Shown here in pieces: positions 1 to 6,321 of a stretch of DNA of 16,224 bases. The notes beneath the pieces are model-generated. The model saw only the letters and a list, made by a program, of their open reading frames with translations, was not told the DNA's origin and did no database searches. The stretch covers positions 1 to 16,224 of the forward strand of contig JACMPN010000478.1 in assembly GCA_014377495.1 (NCBI GenBank), in the 5' to 3' direction. How positions within the stretch are numbered: position 1 is the stretch's first letter; every line of letters starts with the position of its first letter. The stretch is from Candidatus Sericytochromatia bacterium (GTDB taxonomy: Bacteria; Cyanobacteriota; Sericytochromatia; JACMPN01). Position numbers and translations under genes: made by a program.

Positions 1-407
1 CCCTGCTGGTCGGTCTGGGCACCCTGGTTCAGGCCACCGCCCCAACCACCGCCGGGGAAGACCTGCCCCTGCTGGTTGGTCTGGGCGCCCTGGTTGATCC
101 CACCAGAGCCGCCGCCGCCGACGATCTGCCCCTGCTGGTTGGTCTGGGCACCCTGGTTCAGGCCACCGCCCCAGCCACTGCCGGGGAAGACCTGACCCTG
201 CTGGTTGGTCTGGGCGCCCTGGTTGATCCCACCAAATCCGCCGCCGCCGACGACCTGCCCCTGCTGGTTGGTCTGGGCACCCTGGTTCAGGCCACCTCCC
301 CAGCCGCCGCCGGGGAAGACCTGCCCCTGCTGGTTGGTCTGGGCGCCCTGGTTGATCCCGCCAAATCCGCCGCCGCCAATGTTCTGCCCCTGCTGATTGG
401 TCTGGGC
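1..407 (-). repeat. In-frame tandem repeat, alternating 63- and 66-bp units
   Basis: The conserved plus-strand core beginning CTGCCCCTGCTG starts at 63, 126, 192, 255, 321 and 384, giving spacings of 63, 66, 63, 66 and 63. A partial unit sits at the window edge. The real period is therefore a 129-bp dimer, every unit is a multiple of three, and the repeat encodes the body of the minus-strand lipoprotein. Confidence 0.95.
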
Positions 408-593
408 GCCCTGATTCAGCGAGGGCCGCCGCAACAGGCGACGGCGCTGCTGCACCGTGAACGAGGCTGCCGACCCGCGCAGGGTTGGCGACGTGGCCTG
501 TGCCGGGACGCCGGGCCCCGGCGCACACGCCGCCAGACTGGAGAGAATACTTGCCGCAAGACCGAGTTGAGCGAACCTGAAAATCGGAGTCAT
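1..593 (-). CDS. Repeat-rich lipoprotein, Gly/Gln/Asn repeats (3' end outside window)
   Basis: The minus-strand frame is open from ATG 593-591 to the window edge, so the C-terminus is missing. A Shine-Dalgarno-like AGAGGGG precedes the start. Residues 1-23 form a lipoprotein signal ending in lipobox L20-A-A-C23. A low-complexity spacer (about 24-58) follows, and then tandem repeats to the edge. Every unit carries the motif NQGAQTNQQGQ. The variable part alternates strictly between a Gly4-Phe/Ser-Gly2-Ile type (21 residues) and an FPG-x-G-W-Gly3-Leu type (22 residues). The motif appears seven times before the edge. The predicted product is an envelope-anchored, low-complexity protein with no catalytic features. 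Repeats rich in Gly, Gln and Asn are compatible with an adhesive or amyloid-like fibre, but I match no named family. A diverged relative lies directly upstream at 925-1160. The frame, signal and repeats are read directly; the function is unknown. Confidence 0.85.
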   Translation of the reverse strand, partial: MTPIFRFAQLGLAASILSSLAACAPGPGVPAQATSPTLRGSAASFTVQQRRRLLRRPSLNQGAQTNQQGQNIGGGGFGGINQGAQTNQQGQVFPGGGWGGGLNQGAQTNQQGQVVGGGGFGGINQGAQTNQQGQVFPGSGWGGGLNQGAQTNQQGQIVGGGGSGGINQGAQTNQQGQVFPGGGWGGGLNQGAQTDQQ

Positions 594-688
594 AACGCCA
601 CACCCCTCTACCCATGCGGATTGATCGTGTGAGCCAGACTATGCGCACCTGTCGTGACCAAGGTCAGACGGATTGACCATCGTTGTGC
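594..688. repeat. Duplicated upstream region, copy 1
   Basis: The 95 bases before the repeat-lipoprotein gene closely match 1161-1253, which lies before the shorter paralogue. The shared block includes the Shine-Dalgarno area and two near-identical decamers, CGGATTGATC at 617-626 and CGGATTGACC at 669-678, starting 52 bp apart. Similarity stops abruptly near 688. Conservation outside the coding part suggests a shared promoter or operator, although no clear -35/-10 pair is visible. The rest of the gap to 924 (689-856) shows no supportable gene; the hairpin at 857-906 is listed separately. Confidence 0.7.
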
Positions 689-856
689 AGTGGTTGGGGC
701 TTGTCGTCTTGGGCTGGCTGCTGGCAATCGGTGGCGACCAGGATGGGCCCGATGCGTGCCAGGCTGTATGCGTGCATCGTGTGTTTACCCGTGGCGGCCC
801 GGCCCAGGCTGAGGCCGATGACCGTGCAGGCGTGGTCTGGACCATGATGGTTTCTC

Positions 857-906
857 GTCCAGAGCGAGTGAGCCAGCATCACGGTGCTGGCTCACTCGCT
901 CTGGAC
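857..906 (-). terminator. Perfect 22-bp hairpin after the short lipoprotein copy
   Basis: The arms 857-878 and 885-906 are exact reverse complements around a 6-base loop. The hairpin begins 18 bases after the stop of the minus-strand copy (925-1160) and before the upstream region of the next minus-strand gene, which is where a terminator would sit. There is no U-tract on either side, so a Rho-independent mechanism is not certain. mRNA 3'-end protection or a mobile palindromic element are alternatives. Confidence 0.6.
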
Positions 907-924
907 GCAGTGTGTGTCTGTTAA

Positions 925-1160
925 TTAGAGGCGTTGACCCTGCTGATTTGTCTGGGCACCCTCATTCAGTCCGGGGGCGTAGCAAAGCGCTCATTCAACC
1001 TGTGCCCACGGCGCTTCTGCACGGTGAACGAGGCTGCCGATCCGCGCTGGGTCGGCGAATCTGCCTGGGCCGGGACGCCGGGCGCCGGTCCACATGCTGC
1101 CAGACTGGTGAGGATACTTGCAGCAAGACCGAGTTGGGCGATCCTGAAAATCGGAGTCAT
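925..1160 (-). pseudogene. Short paralogue of the repeat lipoprotein, frameshifted
   Basis: The frame starts at ATG 1160-1158 after a strong GGGGGAG ribosome site. Its first 49 residues are nearly the same as those of the gene at 1-593, including a lipobox ending at Cys23. As read, the frame stops at 966-968 after 64 residues. Adding one base in the C-run (plus-strand GGGGG at 972-976) would restore the frame into LNEGAQTNQQGQRL and a stop at 925-927. That tail is one motif of the repeat found in the long copy. The restored product would be a lipoprotein of about 78 residues with a single motif instead of a repeat array. The break may be a true one-base deletion or a consensus error. Either way this is a diverged tandem duplicate, since upstream DNA is duplicated too. 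Confidence 0.75.
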
Positions 1161-1253
1161 CCGCCACTCCCCCTACCCATGCGGATTGATCGTGTCAGCC
1201 AGACCATGCGGCCCTGTCGTGACCAGGGTTGGACGGATTGACCATCGTTGTGC
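1161..1253. repeat. Duplicated upstream region, copy 2
   Basis: This is the counterpart of 594-688 before the short lipoprotein copy. It holds the same pair of decamers (CGGATTGATC at 1182-1191 and CGGATTGACC at 1234-1243), again starting 52 bp apart. It also overlaps the region upstream of the plus-strand lipoprotein at 1402, so it may be part of a divergent promoter region. Confidence 0.7.
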
Positions 1254-1401
1254 GTGCAATGGCGATTGGATTTCCTGTAGGCACGGGCGGGTCCGGCGTG
1301 TTGAGATGGTTGAGGCACCGGCCGGAAGAGGCTGGGAATTGTCGCCCGACGATACCGTCCCCAGTGTCACCCGTCAGACGGGCCTGAAAGAGCGGCATGC
1401 C

Positions 1402-2190
1402 ATGCGCAGTTTCATCTCGATCGGCCTTGTCTCAGTGTTTGCCGGTTGCGCGGGCGCTCAGCCCGGCCAGATCAAGCCCACGCCGCAGCCTTCCGTGAGC
1501 GGCCAGCCGAGCCCGACCCCGTCCGGCGCCAGCGTCTACACGCTGACCACGTTTGACGGTCCGCCGACGGCCATGCCCGGCAGCGTAACGCTCAAGGCGA
1601 CGGGCGGCGGCTATGACTTCTGCTTCAACCGGTACACCCCGACCCAGTCGGTCAACGAATCGACACGCCAGATCCGCCTCGGCGTCACGGCCGTGCCCGT
1701 TCCGGCGAACGAACCGCACTGCCTGGCACCTGCCCAGATGAACCATACCTTCGAGTTTCCGGTGACCGTCACGACCACCGGCGCCTTCGTCATCCTGGCT
1801 CTGAACGGGGCGGGCACCTATACACCCCTGGGCACACTGATCGTCAGCGACAAACCCGTGACGCCGACACCGTACACGTTCCTCAGCTACGACGGGCCGA
1901 CAACGGCCAAAGTCGGCATGGCGACGACGGTGTCGGCGACGGGCGGCGAGTATGCCTTTTGCGACTTTGCCTACACGCCGTCGCTGCGCATCGACGAGGC
2001 CGCCCGGACCGTCGATCTGAGCCTGATCGGCTACCCACTCCCCAACGATGGCCCCCGCTGCGAGGCGCTCGCCCAGAGCCATACCGAAAAATTCGCAGCC
2101 CGATTCACCACGGCGGGCACCTACACGGTGCGGACGGCTGTCAGTGCCGGGTTTAAAGCCATCGGCACGGTGACCGTCACCGCCGATTGA
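1402..2190 (+). CDS. Lipoprotein with two tandem Cys-paired beta-type domains
   Basis: The product is 262 residues, starting at ATG 1402 after GAAAGAGCGG. The same frame is open upstream to 934, but only this start gives a signal peptide, ending in a lipobox-like FAGC16. A Pro/Ser/Thr/Gln spacer (17-45) follows. Two homologous units of about 105 residues come next (46-150 and 158-262). Each opens with YT-x4-DGP, has a TATGG-type or ATGG loop, then Cys, and a second Cys exactly 33 residues later (C74/C107 and C187/C220). Each ends in a strand-rich segment with TTG/TAG and GTxxVx. The alternating strand pattern and the cysteines suggest two Ig-like or beta-sandwich domains, each with one disulfide, outside the cytoplasm. 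I do not recognise the family. It converges on the lipoprotein at 2694-3260. Confidence 0.85.
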   Translation: MRSFISIGLVSVFAGCAGAQPGQIKPTPQPSVSGQPSPTPSGASVYTLTTFDGPPTAMPGSVTLKATGGGYDFCFNRYTPTQSVNESTRQIRLGVTAVPVPANEPHCLAPAQMNHTFEFPVTVTTTGAFVILALNGAGTYTPLGTLIVSDKPVTPTPYTFLSYDGPTTAKVGMATTVSATGGEYAFCDFAYTPSLRIDEAARTVDLSLIGYPLPNDGPRCEALAQSHTEKFAARFTTAGTYTVRTAVSAGFKAIGTVTVTAD

Positions 2191-2603
2191 GCGGCGGCGT
2201 CGCCGTCAGACTCCCCGCCGGTGCAGGGTGGGCTTGATCCCATGGCGCGGAAACAGGGTGACCGAGCCCTCCATCTCGACGTGGCCGCCGAATGGCCGCC
2301 CCCTCACTGCGGGCCGGCCATTCTGCCAGCATGGCGGGCCGCACGTGACAGTACGTTTTGGGGGGGCTTCCACGGGCGGGCTGGCCATCGGAAACCTCTT
2401 GATTATGTCGGGGAAACATCCCGAGCGTACGCCGGCAAAGCAAGTGGTGTCGATGTGCGACTTTCGGCGTATGCTGGGCGCATTTTTGCCCTTGGTCGTC
2501 CTGCCGTTCATCGTCGGGTGACGGTGTTTTTCGGGGCATGGGTCGCGGGCAGCCGGCACGGTTCCCACGACGTGGACGCCTGACGTTCGCTGACAACCCG
2601 CCC
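2191..2603. other. Intergenic stretch, no supportable gene
   Basis: Between the two convergent lipoprotein genes lie about 410 bases before the hairpin at 2604. Several frames are open, but their translations are Arg/Pro/His-rich, lack a ribosome site and show no domain or signal. Base composition is less GC-rich around 2340-2500. I see no RNA gene or repeat here. Confidence 0.5.
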
Positions 2604-2660
2604 AATCCACAAGACCGAGCCTGGCGCAGCCATGCGGTGCCAGGCTCGGTCTCGTGGATT
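2604..2660. terminator. 22-bp hairpin between convergent genes
   Basis: The arms 2604-2625 and 2639-2660 pair over 22 positions with one G-U wobble, around a 13-base loop. The hairpin lies 34 bases past the stop of the minus-strand lipoprotein (2694) and downstream of the plus-strand one, so it could end both transcripts. As with the hairpin at 857-906, no U-tract follows. Confidence 0.6.
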
Positions 2661-2693
2661 GAGAGAGTCTCTAAACCCCTACCTGCCGTCCGA

Positions 2694-3260
2694 TTAGAGC
2701 CGGGGACTCCAGAAAAGGCTGATTTTGGTGGCCGGGTACATTGCCTGGTCGCGGCCGACGGCCGTGTTGAGCTGGAGGATCCGGAAGTCTCCGACGTCGT
2801 TGAAGGCCAGCTTGAGGCCGTTGACGGCAAAAATTGGGGAGAGGGCGCCGCCTTCGAGGGCATAGGAACGTTTGCCGAACCGCAGCACCGTGACGATGTC
2901 GACCGGACCGCTCAGGTAGGTTTTGGGGCCGACAGGCTCGATCCGGGCTTCGCCGGCCGGCCCGTTCACGTAGAACATGTCGCCGACAGGCTCGATGATC
3001 GTTCTGCCTGTGGGACCGGTGATGTAGGTCTTGGCCCCGACGGGCTCGATCGTCGTCCGGCCTGCGGGCTGGTTGAGGTAAAGCTTGTCACCGACCGGCT
3101 CGACCGTCACGGTCTCCAGTCGGGCACGTGCGGCCTGGGCCGCAAGCCGGCTGTCGGTCAGGTTGCCCGGCAGGGAGGCGGGGGTACCGCAAGCGGCCAC
3201 CTGACAGGCGATCAGCATGGCCACCGGAACGCCGGCCCAACCCCGAAGTGTCCATGCCAT
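2694..3260 (-). CDS. Lipoprotein with 18-residue EPVG tandem repeats
   Basis: The product is 188 residues, starting at ATG 3260-3258 with AAAGGG about nine bases before it. The frame is open farther upstream, but this start puts a signal peptide at the N-terminus with lipobox V21-A-A-C24. Residues 51-122 are four tandem 18-residue units with consensus T-x-I-E-P-V-G-x-K-x-Y-x-x-G-P-x-G-R, and a fifth decayed unit follows (123-139). Residues 140-188 are non-repetitive and end in a short strand-like segment. The regular hydrophobic/Gly-Pro period fits a beta-solenoid or stacked beta-hairpins on an outer surface, which is inference. No catalytic motif is visible and I know no family with this repeat. 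It is divergent from the gene at 3571. Confidence 0.85.
   Translation of the reverse strand: MAWTLRGWAGVPVAMLIACQVAACGTPASLPGNLTDSRLAAQAARARLETVTVEPVGDKLYLNQPAGRTTIEPVGAKTYITGPTGRTIIEPVGDMFYVNGPAGEARIEPVGPKTYLSGPVDIVTVLRFGKRSYALEGGALSPIFAVNGLKLAFNDVGDFRILQLNTAVGRDQAMYPATKISLFWSPRL
2895..3110 (-). repeat. 54-bp in-frame tandem repeat (four units)
   Basis: Four 54-bp units encode residues 51-122 of the EPVG lipoprotein. The plus strand shows a recurring GGCTCGA core, the reverse complement of part of the Glu-Pro-Val codons. Units differ at many synonymous sites, so the array is old rather than a recent expansion. Confidence 0.9.
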
Positions 3261-3570
3261 CGTGCCACGCCCTTTCGCTTTGCCTCGGTTCACCGCAGTC
3301 ATCCGTGAGGGGCTACCGTCGTTTTGTCGTGGCAACCTTCTTAAGGGGGCCCAAAGTTCAGGTAAAGCGCATGGGCGCGGGTATGGGCCGATGTCCCACG
3401 GCGTGCCGCCGATTGGCTGGAATCGGGCAGATAGCGCCCAAGGCCGAACCATCGCGGGCTCGGTTATGCCGACCAGCTGACCCGTTCTCACGTGAACTTA
3501 AGGTGAGCTTGGCCTGACGATTACCCATTGTGGCCCCGCCGTCGTCGATGATTAACACCAAGGTGACGGG
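3261..3570. promoter_or_regulatory. Divergent intergenic region
   Basis: These 310 bases separate two divergent start codons and must hold the promoters for both genes. I see a ribosome site for each gene at its edge but no convincing -35/-10 pair, palindrome or small gene inside. Confidence 0.35.
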
Positions 3571-4242
3571 GTGAGCGAGATGGAAGCGACGAACAATCTG
3601 CATCGGTTGATGGCCACGAGCCTGAGCTCGGCGGCACGTCCGACGCAGACTCAGTATCTGCTGGAGATCGGCCTGGCGCAGGGCACGACGTTCTTCGTCG
3701 ACAAGCTGCGGACGAGCATGCTCAAGCGGGGCTCCGTGCCGGCTGCGGCGGCAGCGATCATCGGCGGGGCTGTGTTTCGCTCGATCGCCTTTGTCGGCGC
3801 CGAAGTGGCCGCCAACACCATCCACAATCACCTCCACACGGGCCAGAAACGGGCCTGGTACGAAGGTGTCGGCTCAGCCGCCATCTACGGTGCCAAAAAT
3901 GGGGCCGTCAGTGGCGCCGTCATCGCCACCGCCAATCCCATCTACAACGCAGCCGCTCGCACCCTCCCCAAGCTCAACCCGATCATCCTTTCCACGGTGA
4001 CCTCGACCGTGACCGGTGCGGCGAGTTCGACGCTCGCCGCCGCCATCCAGAAGGACACCTGGAAGGACGGCACGCACGAAGCCTTCAGGACGATCGGCGC
4101 CTTGACGGCCATCGGCGCCACCCGGGGCGCGATCTCCGGCGGGGCCTTCAAGACCCTCTTCCAGAAGAGCCCCATGCTCAACAAGGCGCTGGGCTGGATG
4201 CCCATCGGCCGGACCGAAAAAGCCGTCGCCGCCGTCCTGTAG
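3571..4242 (+). CDS. Gly/Ala-rich, probably membrane-associated protein of unknown function
   Basis: The product is 223 residues from GTG 3571, with AAGGTG five bases before it; ATG 3580 is an alternative start. The first 50 residues are polar and amphipathic. Several weakly hydrophobic, small-residue segments follow, at about 57-84, 99-125, 136-160 and 173-190. They contain Gly-zipper-like spacings such as GAVSGAV and GAISGGAF. There is no signal peptide, metal site or nucleotide motif. Such composition is seen in proteins that pack helices in or on membranes, including pore-forming and carrier-like proteins, but I match no family. Strong third-position GC supports real coding. A short hairpin follows the stop. 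Confidence 0.7.
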   Translation: MSEMEATNNLHRLMATSLSSAARPTQTQYLLEIGLAQGTTFFVDKLRTSMLKRGSVPAAAAAIIGGAVFRSIAFVGAEVAANTIHNHLHTGQKRAWYEGVGSAAIYGAKNGAVSGAVIATANPIYNAAARTLPKLNPIILSTVTSTVTGAASSTLAAAIQKDTWKDGTHEAFRTIGALTAIGATRGAISGGAFKTLFQKSPMLNKALGWMPIGRTEKAVAAVL

Positions 4243-4259
4243 TCCTGGCGGCCCGTTGC

Positions 4260-4275
4260 GCCCTGTCACCAGGGC
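4260..4275 (+). terminator. Short hairpin after the Gly/Ala-rich gene
   Basis: GCCCTG and CAGGGC pair around the loop TCAC, 17 bases past the stop at 4242. The stem is only 6 bp and no U-tract follows, so this is a weak candidate. Confidence 0.25.
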
Positions 4276-4346
4276 CGGAACATGCCGGTTCAACCTGTCG
4301 TCTGTTTCGTAGGGCTGGACGTACCCCTGGAACAAAGGCATAGTTT

Positions 4347-4366
4347 TATCGAAAGTATGTTCGATA
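4347..4366. promoter_or_regulatory. LexA-like palindromic operator before the VOC gene
   Basis: TATCGAA, six bases (AGTATG), then TTCGATA form a perfect 7-bp inverted repeat that ends 11 bases before ATG 4378. The core CGAAAGTATGTTCG differs at one position from the Gram-positive-type SOS box CGAAC-N4-GTTCG. The site is AT-rich in a GC-rich setting. LexA binding is inference; another dimeric repressor is equally possible. Confidence 0.45.
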
Positions 4367-4377
4367 GGATGTGTCCC

Positions 4378-4746
4378 ATGATTTCAGGCGTTGATTTTCT
4401 CACTCTCCCTGTGCAGGACATGGACCGGGCCGTCCATTTTTACCGTCACACGCTGGGACTGACCCTGCCTGAGACGTGGGGCGATACGTGGATCGAGTTT
4501 GACATCGGCGATGTGACTCTGGCGCTGGTCAAGCCGGACGGCGTCCTCATGCCGGCTGGACCGGTGACCACCGGCACCATCGCCCTGTCCGTCCCGGATG
4601 TGGACGCTGCGGCAGAAGCCCTCGCCGCTAAGGGCGTGACGTTCGGTCAAAAGGTCATGGACTCGGGTGTCTGCAAGATGGCCATGTTCACCGACTCGGA
4701 GGGCAACGCCTTGATGCTGCATCACCGCTACGCCCCCGAAGCGTGA
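4378..4746 (+). CDS. VOC-superfamily (glyoxalase/bleomycin-resistance fold) protein
   Basis: The product is 122 residues. ATG 4378 is chosen because the VOC fold begins right after it and AGGA lies eight bases upstream; an in-frame ATG at 4282 would add an unrelated tail across the palindromic operator. The two beta-alpha-beta-beta-beta modules are visible. Module one starts with FLTLPVQDMDRAVHFYRHTLGL and module two with IALSVPDVDAAAEALAAKGV. The FTDSEGNALML ending corresponds to the family's F-x-D-P-x-G-N-x-x-E-L. The usual metal ligands are not kept: a Leu/Thr replaces the first-strand His and Met replaces the terminal Glu. A non-metal binding or sequestering role is therefore more likely than glyoxalase I. 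The substrate cannot be told. The gene stands alone, 192 bases before the P450. Confidence 0.88.
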   Translation: MISGVDFLTLPVQDMDRAVHFYRHTLGLTLPETWGDTWIEFDIGDVTLALVKPDGVLMPAGPVTTGTIALSVPDVDAAAEALAAKGVTFGQKVMDSGVCKMAMFTDSEGNALMLHHRYAPEA

Positions 4747-4938
4747 TGCTGCAACGGTTCTGCCGCTGGGCCGGGTGCGTTGCCGGGACGATCCGGCCGA
4801 GCGCCGCCAGGACGCGTTCGGCGGTGGCCTCGTTGACGTGCGTTGCACCGGGGATGACGGTCACTGCCGCTGTGGTTCTATGACCCAGGTGAGCCGGGAA
4901 ACCCCTGTATCGGTTGCGGGGTACGGTAGAGTGCCATC

Positions 4939-6300
4939 ATGCGACATGTGCCAACCACTGCCATCGCGCCGGGGCCCGAGGGTCACCGGTTCCTGGGCAA
5001 CCTGCCGGACGTGCGGCAGGATGCGATCGGGATGTTCCTCAATGGCGCCAATACTTACGGCGACGTCGTCCGATTCCGGTTCGCCAACCGGGTGGGCCAC
5101 CTGCTGCGCCACCCGGACCACGTCAAACACGTGCTCGTGGACAATTTTCGCAATTACGGCAAGCAGACCCGGGGCTTTGCCGCCCTGCGGGAATTGCTCG
5201 GTCAGGGGCTTCTGACGAGTGAAGGGGATTTCTGGCTGCGGCAGCGTCGGATCGCCCAGCCGGCCTTTCACCATCAGCAGATCGCCCGCTTCGCCGAGAC
5301 GATGACCCGCACGACGACCGACCTGCTGGATGCCTGGGATGCGGAAACCGATCTTACCGCCCCCATCGACATCGCCGACTCAATGATGGCTCTGACTCTG
5401 CGGATCGTCGGGCTGACGCTGCTGAGCCGGGACGTGGCCGGCAGTGCAAAGGACGTCGGCCAGGCCCTGAACACGATCCTCCACCTGGCGATGGGCCGGA
5501 TCACCCGCATGTTCGACCTGCCCCAGTGGCTGCCGACCAAGGGGAACAGGGACTTCGACGCGGCCAAGGGTGTCCTGGACCGGCTCATCTACGAGATCAT
5601 CGCCGAGCGCCGTGCCGGCGGCGACGGGCCGCAGGACCTGCTGTCGATGCTCATCGCCGCCCGGGACCCGGATACGGGCGAAGGGATGTCCGACGAGCAG
5701 TTGCGTGACGAGGTGATGACCATCTTTTTGGCCGGGCACGAGACCACGGCCAATGCCCTGACCTGGACCTGGTACCTGCTCTCCAAGAATCCCGCCGTCA
5801 ACAGTCAACTGGAAGCGGAACTGGACCGGGAGCTGGGCGGCCGGGCCCCGACATTGGCGGATTTGCCCCGGCTGACGTATTCGCGGCAGGTGCTGGAGGA
5901 GTCCATGCGCCTCTATCCACCGGCCTGGATGATCGCCCGTTCCGTCAAGGAAGCGGACGAGATCGGCGGCTACTCGATCCCGGCCGGTTCCATCGTCTTC
6001 ACCAGCCCGCTGGTCAGTCACCGTCATCCGGCTTTTTGGCCGAATCCGGAAGGGTTCGATCCCGACCGTTTCGCCCCAACACAGGTGGCGGAACGGCCGA
6101 AGTTCGCCTACTTTCCGTTTGGCGGTGGGCCCAGGCTGTGCATCGGCCGGGAGTTTGCCCTCATGGAGGCGCACCTGATCATCGTCACGATGGCCCAGCG
6201 ATACCAATTGCACCTCAAAGCCGGCCATCCCGTTATCATGGAGCCCGTGATCACCCTGCGGCCCAAGCACGGCATGCAGATGACCCGGCAGCGGCGGTAA
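4939..6300 (+). CDS. Cytochrome P450
   Basis: The product is 453 residues, a normal length for a soluble bacterial P450, with no membrane anchor. All landmarks are present: C-helix W99-x3-R103, I-helix oxygen-activation motif A265-G-H-E-T-T270, K-helix E321-x2-R324, the FDPDRF meander at 373-378, and the haem loop F394-GGG-PRL-C401-I-G403 with Cys401 as iron ligand. It should be an active haem-thiolate monooxygenase that takes electrons from a separate ferredoxin or flavodoxin partner, none of which is encoded nearby. The AGHETT plus FPFGGGPRLCIG pattern resembles the fatty-acid-hydroxylating type (CYP102/CYP110-like), which is a guess about substrate class. ATG 4939 gives the expected proline-rich start (IAPGPEGHRFLGNL). 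The ribosome site, GGTAGAG, is weak. Confidence 0.97.
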   Translation: MRHVPTTAIAPGPEGHRFLGNLPDVRQDAIGMFLNGANTYGDVVRFRFANRVGHLLRHPDHVKHVLVDNFRNYGKQTRGFAALRELLGQGLLTSEGDFWLRQRRIAQPAFHHQQIARFAETMTRTTTDLLDAWDAETDLTAPIDIADSMMALTLRIVGLTLLSRDVAGSAKDVGQALNTILHLAMGRITRMFDLPQWLPTKGNRDFDAAKGVLDRLIYEIIAERRAGGDGPQDLLSMLIAARDPDTGEGMSDEQLRDEVMTIFLAGHETTANALTWTWYLLSKNPAVNSQLEAELDRELGGRAPTLADLPRLTYSRQVLEESMRLYPPAWMIARSVKEADEIGGYSIPAGSIVFTSPLVSHRHPAFWPNPEGFDPDRFAPTQVAERPKFAYFPFGGGPRLCIGREFALMEAHLIIVTMAQRYQLHLKAGHPVIMEPVITLRPKHGMQMTRQRR

Positions 6301-6321
6301 TCGTCGTCCGGAGACACCCAC

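Noticed and set aside
1..410. Regular repeats that might be a CRISPR array
   Set aside because: Units are 63/66 bp with no unique spacers, are multiples of three, and translate into a continuous protein repeat.
1369..1382. CCCGTCAGACGGG palindrome upstream of the lipoprotein at 1402
   Set aside because: Its arms leave a one-base loop, so it cannot form a normal hairpin; its similarity to the 12786 arm is short enough to be chance.
934..1401. N-terminal extension of the lipoprotein at 1402
   Set aside because: The upstream part is antisense to the short lipoprotein copy, lacks protein-like character, and would bury the signal peptide.
2206..2610. Open frames on both strands in the gap after the two-domain lipoprotein
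   Set aside because: Translations are of random character, without ribosome sites, and mutually overlapping.
4688..4864. Short minus-strand frame with good third-position GC (VTVIPGATHVNEATAERVL)
   Set aside because: It overlaps the VOC gene in antisense, has only a GTG without ribosome site, and is too short to judge; it could be a gene remnant.
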